This document shows, piece after piece, positions 37,145-45,597 of a stretch of 64,000 nucleotides of DNA. The notes below the pieces were generated by a model. The model was not told the DNA's origin. It saw only the letters and a program-made list of their open reading frames with translations, and did not search any database. The DNA is from Bacillota bacterium. Lineage in GTDB: Bacteria; Bacillota; Clostridia; Lachnospirales; Lachnospiraceae. A program made the position numbers and the translations under genes. The DNA lies in contig JAEVYT010000041.1 of NCBI GenBank assembly GCA_023392615.1, positions 198,999 through 262,998 of the forward strand. Direction: 5' to 3'. The stretch's first letter is position 1; each line of letters begins with the position of its first letter.

Positions 37145-38314
37145 ATGAGCTTATTAATCAGACATATCGTTGAAAGCCAACTATTAAAAGGTGTGAAGAT
37201 GGTTGCAGGGTTCTCCGGCGAGGGAAATGTAATCTCCTGGGTCAATGTAATGGAGATTCTAGATTCACCGGATTCCGTACAGCGTGGTGAATTATTAGTG
37301 ACAACCGGTTTCAATCTCCAAAATCAAGAGTTATTTTCAAACCTAATTGAAACACTGAAGAATAATGGCGTAAGCGGTATCGCAATTCAACCCGGTTATT
37401 ACATTGATGAGATACCACAATATATCCTTCAAGAATCGGATCGTCTTGGTTTTCCTGTTTTAGAGATCCCTAAAGATTTAACCTTTTCTGCTATACTTCG
37501 TATCCTTATCCAGAAAATAAATATAGGTAAACTGGAAAATGAAATCTCTGATGAATCGACTAAACTATTATTTCAACATACGAACGAAGCATTAAAGATC
37601 TATTCCTCACAACTTTTTGATGAAGACACCACAAACGTGGCCTATCTTTTTTATGTACAACCAATCAATCAGTATGCCGTTAGCGACAGCACTGCCATCG
37701 GGTGCATGAATCGAATCAAATCCTACCTAGATGACCGTGCTGACGAATGTGAATATATCTCCGCAAAAAACGGTGCTGCGGCCTTTCTAATTATATTTGA
37801 AAATGAAATCAAGTATTTATCAATGATTTATGATTTTAGTATAGAGCTCACTTTTCTGTCAGAACAACAAGGGCTGAACTACTATGTTGGAGTAGATCGA
37901 ATCAAAGCTTTTAAATCTTTGGGTCTCGCTTTTGAGCATGTGTTTGAATGCAATGAATTATTGAAGCATATTCATGCGAAAAGAGGAGTTTGTTCTTTTG
38001 ACAACATGACATTTATGAAGATGTTCGGAATTCTCCACCAGAACGAGCATTCTTTTGTATCAGATAATCAAGCGCTTCAGATTTTACTTAATTATGACCG
38101 AATTAACAATACGAATTATGTTCAGACTTTGCGATTCTATCTTGCTGATAACTGCAACGCTTCAAAAACTGCCTCTAGACTTTATATCCACAGACATACC
38201 CTACAAAAGCGTCTTGATAAGATCAAGGATCTGTGCGGAATAAACACCGATGATTATTATGCCAGATTATATATGTCTGTCTCCTTGTTGTTTCACGATT
38301 ATTTTGCATTCTAG
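37145..38314 (+). CDS. PucR family transcriptional regulator
   Basis: About 389 residues from the ATG at 37145, chosen for AGGAAGG about 11 bases upstream; the frame opens earlier at a TTG without a site. The N-terminal PucR domain (about 1-120, VVAG-like KMVAGFSGEGNVISWV) senses a metabolite. The C-terminal helix-turn-helix is LRFYLADNCNASKTASRLY and IHRHTLQKRLDKI. It is divergent from the hydroxyacid dehydrogenase operon and upstream of a racemase gene on its own strand, so it probably controls both. Confidence 0.9.
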   Translation: MSLLIRHIVESQLLKGVKMVAGFSGEGNVISWVNVMEILDSPDSVQRGELLVTTGFNLQNQELFSNLIETLKNNGVSGIAIQPGYYIDEIPQYILQESDRLGFPVLEIPKDLTFSAILRILIQKINIGKLENEISDESTKLLFQHTNEALKIYSSQLFDEDTTNVAYLFYVQPINQYAVSDSTAIGCMNRIKSYLDDRADECEYISAKNGAAAFLIIFENEIKYLSMIYDFSIELTFLSEQQGLNYYVGVDRIKAFKSLGLAFEHVFECNELLKHIHAKRGVCSFDNMTFMKMFGILHQNEHSFVSDNQALQILLNYDRINNTNYVQTLRFYLADNCNASKTASRLYIHRHTLQKRLDKIKDLCGINTDDYYARLYMSVSLLFHDYFAF

Positions 38315-38386
38315 AATAAAATAATTACTAACATATCGAGGCTTAAATTAATGATTAAGGGTTTTGATAACAAAACAGTATCAGCG

Positions 38387-38401
38387 TGGACAACTTGTAC
38401 C
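38387..38401. promoter_or_regulatory. Third TGGACA-N3-TGTACC dyad, upstream of the racemase gene
   Basis: TGGACAACTTGTACC has the same left half and spacing as the other two copies. It is 174 bases before the racemase ATG. Confidence 0.5.
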
Positions 38402-38574
38402 TCTTTTACTGCAATATGACTACTCTTTTACGGATTGATGAAAACCTCTTTACTTTGCTTTTATCCCTATGCTATTTTTAACTCAGAAATTGTAGAGAAA
38501 CTGCGAATCATGTAATTTTAATTTATTATTATGCTTACGTTATTATGTTACAGACAATGAAAGGAGTTAAATCT

Positions 38575-39300
38575 ATGAGAATAAAAGGTGGTTATACCAG
38601 TTACGGACAATATATCGGAATCCTGATGATGGATACTGTTTTCCCTAGACTCGTCGGTGATATTGGCAACGCTAGAACCTATCAGATTCCTGTGAAATAC
38701 TATACAGTAAGAAACATCCAGACGGATAAGATGAATGCCTCTAATGCGGAAAAATTATTACTTCAACCCTTTATTGATGCAGCTAGAGAACTGGAGAAGG
38801 AAGGTTGTAAAGCGATTACTACCAGCTGCAGTTTCCTAACCGGATTTCAAAAGCAACTTGCGGATGCAGTTAACATTCCTGTCTTTACCAACACACTGAT
38901 TCTTACTCCATTTATTCATACTATGTTGAACAAAAATCTGAAGATTGGTATATTTACTGAAAAGTCTGACCTTTTCCATGATGATTATTTTAGGCAACTC
39001 GGCTGGTCTAGTAAGGATATTCCGATATGTATCTCGGGAATGCCGGAGGATTCTCCGTTTTCTAACCTATTTATTCATGATAATCTTGAAGAGGATATTG
39101 AAGTACTTGAAGAAAGCATCCAGGAGCTAACATTAAGACATATGGAGCTGCACCCCGATACCGGCGCTATCATTCTCGAGTGTACGAATTTTGCTCCCTT
39201 CACCAATCTGATTCAAAATATCTCCGGTGTACCAGTATTCGGAATTAATCAATTGCTGGAATATATTGATTCCTGCATCAGTGCTCCAAAGTACTATTAG
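38575..39300 (+). CDS. Aspartate/glutamate racemase-superfamily protein
   Basis: About 241 residues. The two cysteines of the two-base racemase/isomerase mechanism are seen: Cys85 in ITTSCSFLTGF and Cys203 in ILECTNFAPF. Start set at 38575 because AAAGGAG is eight bases upstream. Relatives include aspartate, glutamate and hydantoin racemases, maleate isomerase and arylmalonate decarboxylase. Its place next to pucR and D-specific dehydrogenases suggests it supplies a D-configured amino or hydroxy acid. The substrate cannot be read from sequence. Confidence 0.83.
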   Translation: MRIKGGYTSYGQYIGILMMDTVFPRLVGDIGNARTYQIPVKYYTVRNIQTDKMNASNAEKLLLQPFIDAARELEKEGCKAITTSCSFLTGFQKQLADAVNIPVFTNTLILTPFIHTMLNKNLKIGIFTEKSDLFHDDYFRQLGWSSKDIPICISGMPEDSPFSNLFIHDNLEEDIEVLEESIQELTLRHMELHPDTGAIILECTNFAPFTNLIQNISGVPVFGINQLLEYIDSCISAPKYY

Positions 39301-39384
39301 GTGTAAAAAGATAAAAAGCCTTTTACTTTATGAAACGTCAATTCAGCTTCTCTCATGCAACGAATATGCAATTCAAACCCATAA

Positions 39385-39478
39385 AAACCACTTAATTTAA
39401 GTTCTTTCATTCGACTTCCATACAGCTTGATATCTTACGCATGTATGCTTCAATATAAGAGAATAATTTAAGTGGTTT
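39385..39478. repeat. Widely spaced inverted repeat downstream of the racemase gene
   Basis: AAACCACTTAA (39385-39395) and TTAAGTGGTTT (39468-39478) are perfect inverted copies with a 72-base interior. It may be a weak terminator of the racemase transcript. The rest of 39301-39572 holds no gene that I can see. Confidence 0.4.
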
Positions 39479-39572
39479 ATTTTCAGTAAAATTCTGCTTA
39501 TTATTACCTAATTAAGAATTGTTTAGAAATAAAGGATTAGTTGATTTCGATACTATTTTATCACTTAAAGCG

Positions 39573-39600
39573 TTGACTTTTTTTCGCAAACTGATATAAT
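39573..39600 (+). promoter_or_regulatory. Promoter of the TrpXYZ-like ABC operon
   Basis: TTGACT (39573-39578) and TATAAT (39595-39600) are 16 bases apart. This gives a 5' leader of about 100 bases before the ATG at 39708. No T-box motif is seen in that leader. Confidence 0.75.
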
Positions 39601-39618
39601 ACAATGCATGGAGTTTAG

Positions 39619-39669
39619 TGCTTTGAAGTGTTGATACATTGAAGCTTTGATGTCTTGAAGCTTTGAAGC
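39619..39669 (+). repeat. Degenerate CTTTGAAG/TTGAAG repeats in the 5' leader
   Basis: The stretch contains GCTTTGAAG, ATTGAAGCTTTGA and CTTGAAGCTTTGAAG in close succession. It lies between the promoter and the ribosome binding site of the ABC operon and is unlike the surrounding AT-rich sequence. Confidence 0.55.
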
Positions 39670-39707
39670 AATAAATCGTTACATTATAAATCAGGAGGAT
39701 ATAATTT

Positions 39708-40703
39708 ATGAAAAAAGTTCTTGCTCTCATGCTTTCGTTAATACTGGTTCTGAGCTTAGCTTCTTGCGGTACGACTGAGAAAAAAGACGATACTGCAAAA
39801 TCCGGTTCTAACGGTTCCAAATCTACATATAAGGTTGGTATTGTCCAACTTGTACAGCATCCTGCTCTTGATGCAGCAACAAAGGGATTTAAAGATGCCT
39901 TAACCAAAAAACTTGGTGATAAAGTTGTATTTGATGTAAAAAATGCATCCGGTGATTCTGCAACCTGTTCAACCATTGTAGGTCAATTTGTTTCCGGTAA
40001 TTATGATTTAATCCTTGCAAATGCAACTCCTGCTCTTCAGGCAGCAGCATCAGCAACAAATAAGATCCCGATCCTTGGTACTTCCATTACCCATTACGGT
40101 ACCGCATTGGATATAGACAATTGGACCGGTACAACCGGTATCAATGTATCCGGAACCTCCGATCTTGCTCCGCTTGACAAACAGGCTGAAATGATTAAAG
40201 AGTTATATCCAAATGCGAAAAAAGTTGGTATCCTTTACTGTTCCGCAGAAGCAAATTCTAAGTTCCAGTCAACTACCATTCAAAAGTATCTAAAAGATCT
40301 TGGTTTTGAAAGCAAGGAATATACCTTTGCTGACTCTAATGATGTGGCTTCCGTAACCAAGGCCGCTTGTACTGACAGTGACGTAATCTATATTCCAACT
40401 GATAATACCGCTGCTTCCTGTGCAGCAACAATCAACAATGTTGCTGAGCCAGCTAAAGTTCCGATTATTGCCGGTGAAGAAGGTATCTGTAAGGGTTGTG
40501 GTGTTGCGACCTTATCCATTAGTTATTATGATTTAGGATATACCACCGGCGAGATGGCTTATGAAGTTTTAGCAAACGGTGCTGATATATCAAAAATGGA
40601 AATCAAATATGCACCGAAATTCACATACGAATATATGGCTGACCGAGCTGAAAAATTAGGTGTTAAAATACCTTCCAACTATGAAGCAATCAAGGCTAAA
40701 TAA
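39708..40703 (+). CDS. ABC transporter substrate-binding lipoprotein (TrpX-like, COG2984 type)
   Basis: A 331-residue lipoprotein (lipobox LASC, Cys20) with a periplasmic-binding-protein type I fold. GIVQLVQHPALDAATKGF, ANATPALQAAASAT and ILGTSITHYG are hallmarks of the family that includes TrpX. Relatives bind tryptophan, tyrosine or other amino acids. GGAGG precedes the ATG. First gene of a three-gene importer. Confidence 0.88.
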   Translation: MKKVLALMLSLILVLSLASCGTTEKKDDTAKSGSNGSKSTYKVGIVQLVQHPALDAATKGFKDALTKKLGDKVVFDVKNASGDSATCSTIVGQFVSGNYDLILANATPALQAAASATNKIPILGTSITHYGTALDIDNWTGTTGINVSGTSDLAPLDKQAEMIKELYPNAKKVGILYCSAEANSKFQSTTIQKYLKDLGFESKEYTFADSNDVASVTKAACTDSDVIYIPTDNTAASCAATINNVAEPAKVPIIAGEEGICKGCGVATLSISYYDLGYTTGEMAYEVLANGADISKMEIKYAPKFTYEYMADRAEKLGVKIPSNYEAIKAK

Positions 40704-40726
40704 TTCAGAAGGATAAGATTTTAAAC

Positions 40727-40801
40727 GTAGGGGTGCCAATGAAACGGTACCCCTACTTATTTGCGATAACCGTAGGAATTTTAATTTATCATCCTTACGG
40801 T
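40727..40801 (+). terminator. Two intercistronic hairpins between binding protein and permease genes
   Basis: GTAGGGGTGCC pairs with GGTACCCCTAC (40727-40756, one G.U), and AACCGTAGGA pairs with TCCTTACGGTT (40768-40802, one bulge). Neither has a strong T-run. They probably stabilise or partly end the transcript so that the binding protein is made in excess over the membrane parts. Confidence 0.6.
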
Positions 40802-40830
40802 TTACTCACATTTTTAAAGGAGGAAATTCA

Positions 40831-41802
40831 ATGAGTTATTTTGCTTCACTAGACCCGGCTGTACTACTTAAATCCCTTCCAAGCAATATCTCACAGGGTA
40901 TCATTTGGGGTATTATGGCCCTCGGAGTTTATGTAACATTTCGATTATTAGACTTTGCTGACCTTACTGTTGATGGCTCCTTTGCCACCGGTGGTGCAGT
41001 AACAATTATGTTAACAATTGCCGGTGCTCCAATTCCACTTGCATTGTTTATCGCAGTGATTGCAGGATTGGTAGCAGGTCTTGTTACAGGATTATTACAT
41101 ACTGCCTTAGGAATACCGCCTATTCTTGCAGGTATTTTGACACAGATTGCACTTTATTCCATAAATCTGCGCATCATGGGAATGGCCTCTAACAAACCGT
41201 TAAATGTCAACAAATACATTCCATTGCTTTCATTAAGGAATCCTTTTCAAGCAATAATTATAAGTTCAATATTCGCACTTATCCTAATTGCTATCCTATA
41301 TTGGTATTTCGGAACAGAGCAAGGCAGCTCAATTCGTGCAACCGGAACAAATCCATCAATGAGTAAAGCGAATGGTATTAATATTAATTTTACCAAAGTT
41401 CTCGCATTAGCCATTTCAAACGCTATGGTGGCTATGGCAGGTGGCCTGTTGGTTCAATATCAAGGTTTTGCTGACATCCAAATGGGACGAGGTGCGATTG
41501 TTACCGGACTAGCCGCTGTTATTATCGGCGAAGTACTTGGTGATGCAATCCTTGGAAAACGTATGAATTTTGCACTCAGACTTATATTCGTTGTGATAGG
41601 TAGTATTATATACCAGATTGTAGTGGCAATTGTATTATGGCTAAAATTAAACACAAATGATCTGAAGCTATTTTCAGCAATAATCGTCGCCATCTTCCTT
41701 GCGGTACCTTATCTACAACAGAAAAGGAAAAATTCCTTTGGCCGTACTGCGAAAAATTCCTTATTTACAATCAAGTCACACCAAGAGAAGGAGGCAAATT
41801 AA
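40831..41802 (+). CDS. ABC transporter permease (TrpY-like, LivH/RbsC superfamily)
   Basis: A 323-residue membrane protein with eight or more hydrophobic segments. SNISQGIIWGIMALGVYVTF, ADLTVDGSFATGGA and GMASNKPLNVN match the permeases that accompany COG2984 binding proteins. AAAGGAGG lies upstream of the ATG. The stop is two bases before the ATPase start. Confidence 0.9.
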   Translation: MSYFASLDPAVLLKSLPSNISQGIIWGIMALGVYVTFRLLDFADLTVDGSFATGGAVTIMLTIAGAPIPLALFIAVIAGLVAGLVTGLLHTALGIPPILAGILTQIALYSINLRIMGMASNKPLNVNKYIPLLSLRNPFQAIIISSIFALILIAILYWYFGTEQGSSIRATGTNPSMSKANGININFTKVLALAISNAMVAMAGGLLVQYQGFADIQMGRGAIVTGLAAVIIGEVLGDAILGKRMNFALRLIFVVIGSIIYQIVVAIVLWLKLNTNDLKLFSAIIVAIFLAVPYLQQKRKNSFGRTAKNSLFTIKSHQEKEAN

Positions 41803-41803
41803 T

Positions 41804-42598
41804 ATGTTAAATATTATCGATATACATAAAACCTTCAATGCTGGAACAATTAATGAAAAAATAGCATTAAATGGTGTAAACCTTCATCTGGATGCTGGTG
41901 ATTTTTGTACAATAATTGGTGGTAACGGCGCAGGAAAATCAACTACCCTAAATGCTATCGCAGGCGTATGGCCTGTAGATCAGGGTGCAATCATATTGGA
42001 TGGTAATAATATTACCGGATTACCGGAACATAAAAGAGCGGCATATTTAGGACGAGTTTTTCAGGACCCAATGACCGGAACCGCTGCCAATATGGAGATT
42101 CAGGAAAATCTGGCTCTAGCTTATCGTCGAGGTAAAAGTAGAACCTTAAGTTGGGGAATTAAGAAATCAGAAAAAGAGAAATACTTTGAAATGCTAAAAA
42201 TTCTAAATCTTGGTTTAGAAGACCGACTAACCTCAAAAGTAGGATTATTATCCGGTGGACAGAGACAGGCGTTAACTTTATTAATGGCCACCTTACAACA
42301 ACCGAAGCTTCTGCTTTTAGATGAGCATACCGCTGCTCTTGATCCAAAAACTGCTGAGAAGGTACTTCATGTTACTGACAAGATTATTGAAGAAAATAAC
42401 CTGACCGCATTAATGGTTACACATAATATGAAGGATGCCATTGCACATGGCAATCGTCTCATTATGATGCATGAAGGTAAGGTAATTCTTGATATCTCGG
42501 GCGAAGATAAGAAAAACCTAACAGTGAAAGATCTGATGCTACAATTTGAGAAAGTATCAGGCGAAGAATTCGCCAATGACAAAGCAATCCTAGCTTAA
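41804..42598 (+). CDS. ABC transporter ATP-binding protein (TrpZ-like)
   Basis: 264 residues from the ATG at 41804, placed by GAAGGAGG; the frame is open further upstream inside the permease gene. Walker A GGNGAGKST, signature LLSGGQRQALT, Walker B LLLLDEHTAALD and the switch histidine VTHNMKDA are present. The Glu-His after Walker B Asp (DEHT rather than DEPT) is common in this subfamily. Confidence 0.93.
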   Translation: MLNIIDIHKTFNAGTINEKIALNGVNLHLDAGDFCTIIGGNGAGKSTTLNAIAGVWPVDQGAIILDGNNITGLPEHKRAAYLGRVFQDPMTGTAANMEIQENLALAYRRGKSRTLSWGIKKSEKEKYFEMLKILNLGLEDRLTSKVGLLSGGQRQALTLLMATLQQPKLLLLDEHTAALDPKTAEKVLHVTDKIIEENNLTALMVTHNMKDAIAHGNRLIMMHEGKVILDISGEDKKNLTVKDLMLQFEKVSGEEFANDKAILA

Positions 42599-42616
42599 AT
42601 ATCATTGAAAATATAC

Positions 42617-42684
42617 AAGAGCTGTCACAAATCATTAATCCTTAAGGAAAACCCTTCAATGATTATGAAAATGTGACAGCTCTT
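42617..42684. terminator. Extended-stem terminator after the ABC operon
   Basis: AAGAGCTGTCACA (42617-42629) and TGTGACAGCTCTT (42672-42684) pair perfectly. The interior continues with ATCATT/AATGAT and CCTTAAGG. It lies between converging genes. Confidence 0.8.
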
Positions 42685-42747
42685 ATCATATCTATCTGTA
42701 TCGTTTCTTAATCTAATACGAAAATAAAAGATAACTTAAATATATAT

Positions 42748-43956
42748 CTATTCTATTGAATCAAAAAAGTTTGTCACCCACTGTAACGTCTCAATATATC
42801 CGGGATAAAGGAGCTTCGTATCAAGTTGAATTCTTATCGCGTACTCATTCACTTTCACCCAATCTCCATGTTCATATGCTGTCAGCATCTCATATATTAT
42901 TGTTAATTCACCAGTATTATGAACCAAAGCATTAAATACATCCTCAGATAGCATCATACCATGCAGAGCCTCTGCTATGGGCTCGTCCATGATTGCATCC
43001 AGCATACTAAACAGACACATCATAGCTACTTCATCTTTTCTTTTATAATAAATACTGTGATTTGCAACAAATTCTCCAAATTTTGAACGAACCAAAGAGA
43101 GTAGCATAATTTCTGTGGGTTTGCCTTCTGACATATCCTGCAGCATCAAGACGTTGATCCATCTCTCTAATTCCTTCAAGCCCATACGTACTAGTGCTTC
43201 CTTAATTGACCGAAAGGTATCTTCTCCTTTTTTATTGCTCATTGTCTTCATAACACGGTATGCAAAATGGACATCGGATTCAATCACTTCCGCTATAGCA
43301 TGGTATGACGGCTCCTCCCTATGTAATTCCTGTAGAATCATAGTATACTGTAATTTCGATGCTTTTGAAGAGTTTATGCCATATACAATCTTTGGCTTAC
43401 TAAAGAAATATCCTTGAAATAATTGAAATCCCATATCACAAGCTTTTTGAAATTCTTCTTCCGTCTCAATCTTTTCTGCCAGCACGACTTTGCCTTGTGC
43501 TAATGCTTCCTTGACTTCCTCTTCAATCGACTCTAACGGTGTTATGATAATATCATATTTAATAATGTCAGCAATATAAACAATTGGGTAGTTGTTTAAG
43601 GATTCTTCAAAATCATCCAATGCAATCTTATAACCTTTAGCTCTAAGATAATGCAATCGCTCCACCAAAACTGGATTTACTTCAACCGTTTCCAGTACTT
43701 CTATCACTAATGTTTCAGGATCAATCAGCTCAATATTTTCTGACATTATAAAATCATAATCAAAGTTTACAAATGCTTTTGCCTTACCAACAATTTTATT
43801 TATTCCTTGTTCAAACAAACCACCGATTACAGTCGCTGTAGCAGCACTCGAAGATGCATTTCCAAAGCTCACAGCTTCTGATGCGTCACGATACAATAAC
43901 TCGTAACCATATATCTTCATTAGTTTGTTAAAAATCGGCTGACGTGCAATATACAT
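42748..43956 (-). CDS. EAL-HDOD signalling protein (YuxH-like), EAL motif degenerate
   Basis: A 402-residue protein. The N-terminal EAL domain (about 1-200) has YELLYRD in place of EAL, ALDDFEES in place of DDFGTG and LAEKIETEEEF near the loop, while QGYFFSKP is kept. The C-terminal HDOD domain spans about 210-390. Loss of the EAL and loop residues suggests it no longer cleaves cyclic di-GMP but may bind it or act as a scaffold. It follows the PocR and TetR genes on the same strand. Confidence 0.88.
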   Translation of the reverse strand: MYIARQPIFNKLMKIYGYELLYRDASEAVSFGNASSSAATATVIGGLFEQGINKIVGKAKAFVNFDYDFIMSENIELIDPETLVIEVLETVEVNPVLVERLHYLRAKGYKIALDDFEESLNNYPIVYIADIIKYDIIITPLESIEEEVKEALAQGKVVLAEKIETEEEFQKACDMGFQLFQGYFFSKPKIVYGINSSKASKLQYTMILQELHREEPSYHAIAEVIESDVHFAYRVMKTMSNKKGEDTFRSIKEALVRMGLKELERWINVLMLQDMSEGKPTEIMLLSLVRSKFGEFVANHSIYYKRKDEVAMMCLFSMLDAIMDEPIAEALHGMMLSEDVFNALVHNTGELTIIYEMLTAYEHGDWVKVNEYAIRIQLDTKLLYPGYIETLQWVTNFFDSIE

Positions 43957-44062
43957 CTTTCACCCCCATTTTTAACTATATTTTTTAATATCCACAATAC
44001 ATCAATAACAAATACTTGTTTATATCTTATCAAAATTCTTCATAATTCACTTTTATTCAAAT

Positions 44063-44656
44063 TTACTTATCTATCTCCTCAAATGACGACATGAGCATTC
44101 TATAGTTTTTTTTCACCTTCTCCTCTTTTTCGCTCACCTTCATATCTTGATTGCTCATATTGGCTGTTATAATCATGAATTCGTTTATAAAGGTTATAAT
44201 TTTTTCAAGTTTTTTCTCATGTAAAATAGGAATACCACTTGATAAAAATCTAATTGAATCGTAATCAAATCCTCGCTTAATTAACATATTTTTTATAGAG
44301 TCTACCTCATCCTGCTCTGTCAAAAACTGCCTCATAACGATATAAGCAACAATTTCGTTGTCAATACACAATGGAATACGATACTTCATCAAACCATTGG
44401 GACAAAAAAATAATTCCTCCACGTTGTCATTAAAACTCGCACATGTTTCTTTACAGAGAATATGCATACGCGGATCTTTACATATTATTTCTTTACACAA
44501 ATCAATACAGGGCGAATATGTTATAATTTCACCGTCGATATCAAACAAAGTAAATGGTACTTGTATATCATTATATAGCCGATTCAAATATTCTTCCAGT
44601 AAACTTAAATTTATTACATCACTCAATCTTTCCTTTGAGAATAAGGATTGTTCCAT
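44063..44656 (-). CDS. Stand-alone PocR-domain sensory protein
   Basis: A 197-residue protein. The PocR ligand-binding domain (about 12-165) is recognised from LFDIDGEIITYS, the cysteine pattern CIDLCKEIIC and CKETCASF, and FFCPNGLMKYRIPL. A charged helical tail (about 166-197) would suit dimerisation. Elsewhere this domain is fused to kinases or AraC domains and binds small metabolites; here no output domain remains. It begins 43 bases after the TetR gene. Confidence 0.8.
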   Translation of the reverse strand: MEQSLFSKERLSDVINLSLLEEYLNRLYNDIQVPFTLFDIDGEIITYSPCIDLCKEIICKDPRMHILCKETCASFNDNVEELFFCPNGLMKYRIPLCIDNEIVAYIVMRQFLTEQDEVDSIKNMLIKRGFDYDSIRFLSSGIPILHEKKLEKIITFINEFMIITANMSNQDMKVSEKEEKVKKNYRMLMSSFEEIDK

Positions 44657-44699
44657 TATTTTCGCTCACTTTCATTAAACCCAGAATAGATTAAGATTT

Positions 44700-45317
44700 C
44701 TATTCTATTTTTATCAGACGACATTTTAAGAAATTTTCAAATTGCAATTGAATTGCTTCATCCTTAATCACTAACCCTGACAATATCATTTCATATATTA
44801 CATTATCTTGTAATTGTCTAAAGTTATGATAAAGAAAATCTAAATCCCTATCGGTATAGGAAACACTTTGTGATATACACTGTTGCATTAATGGCGATAA
44901 TAATTCAAACTCCTCAGTTTGATATGATTTATAGATTTCTCTTGCTTCGGTAACCACTTCACTAGGAGCGAACACTCGATACCGCATAATAAATTTATGA
45001 ATCACACAATTATTAATACAGGATTTTATACCACTTCGAAATATTAAGAACAGTTGCTCTTGATAAGATAAATCTTTATTGAGATCTATGATTTCTCTCA
45101 TCAATGTCAACTGTCCCTCAAGGATTGAAGCATAAATTGCTATAAACATATCTTTTTTTGATTTATAGTAAAAATATAAGGATGCTGCTTTAATTCCAAT
45201 TTCATCACTTATTTTTCTCAAATTAGTTCCTTCATATCCTTTTTCGAGCAAATGAATAAAGGCTATTTGATTTATCCTATCCAAAGTCGTAATCCCTTTT
45301 TCAGCCGATACATCCAT
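44700..45317 (-). CDS. TetR/AcrR family regulator
   Basis: A 205-residue protein with an N-terminal TetR helix-turn-helix (about 12-58; LRKISDEIGIKAASLYFYYK). It starts a same-strand series of TetR, PocR and EAL-HDOD genes. A palindrome directly downstream of its -10 is the probable autoregulatory operator. Ligand unknown. Confidence 0.88.
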   Translation of the reverse strand: MDVSAEKGITTLDRINQIAFIHLLEKGYEGTNLRKISDEIGIKAASLYFYYKSKKDMFIAIYASILEGQLTLMREIIDLNKDLSYQEQLFLIFRSGIKSCINNCVIHKFIMRYRVFAPSEVVTEAREIYKSYQTEEFELLSPLMQQCISQSVSYTDRDLDFLYHNFRQLQDNVIYEMILSGLVIKDEAIQLQFENFLKCRLIKIE

Positions 45318-45395
45318 AGTTTTCTGTCACTTTCTCTTCTCTTATATTTAACGTTTTATCGGGTGAATAAACAAAGTATCCTCAGAGAATATACC

Positions 45396-45413
45396 ACCTA
45401 ACGGTCGTTAGGT
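45396..45413. promoter_or_regulatory. TetR operator palindrome
   Basis: ACCTAACGGTCGTTAGGT has perfect eight-base arms around a two-base centre. It lies immediately downstream of the -10 hexamer, where a bound repressor would block transcription. Confidence 0.75.
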
Positions 45414-45415
45414 AG

Positions 45416-45444
45416 ATTATACTATTTTTTGTCATCTTTTTCAA
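45416..45444 (-). promoter_or_regulatory. Promoter of the tetR-pocR-EAL unit
   Basis: On the minus strand TTGAAA (45439-45444) and TATAAT (45416-45421) are 17 bases apart, with the palindromic operator three bases further on. Confidence 0.8.
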
Positions 45445-45522
45445 TATTTATAAATTTTTCTTAATTTTTTGTCAAGAACCATGTTCAACACTCCCATAAA
45501 TACTATACATTTTCTTTACAAA

Positions 45523-45572
45523 AATAGCATGCCGCATTACCATTAATTTACACAGTAATACTACATGCTATT
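45523..45572 (-). terminator. Terminator of the hybrid kinase gene
   Basis: AATAGCATG and CATGCTATT pair, with an inner ATTAC/GTAAT pairing. On the minus strand the stem is followed by TTTTTG, just after the kinase stop codon. Confidence 0.8.
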
Positions 45573-45597
45573 CAATAATTTAATCCATTACATTACT

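Noticed and set aside
39601..39707. T-box or tryptophan attenuator before the TrpX-like gene
   Set aside because: No T-box sequence, specifier loop or Trp-rich leader ORF is visible; the leader is only about 100 bases and repetitive.
39512..39976. 154-codon minus-strand ORF over the start of the ABC binding-protein gene
   Set aside because: It covers the promoter, leader and signal peptide of a well-supported gene and has no start signal.
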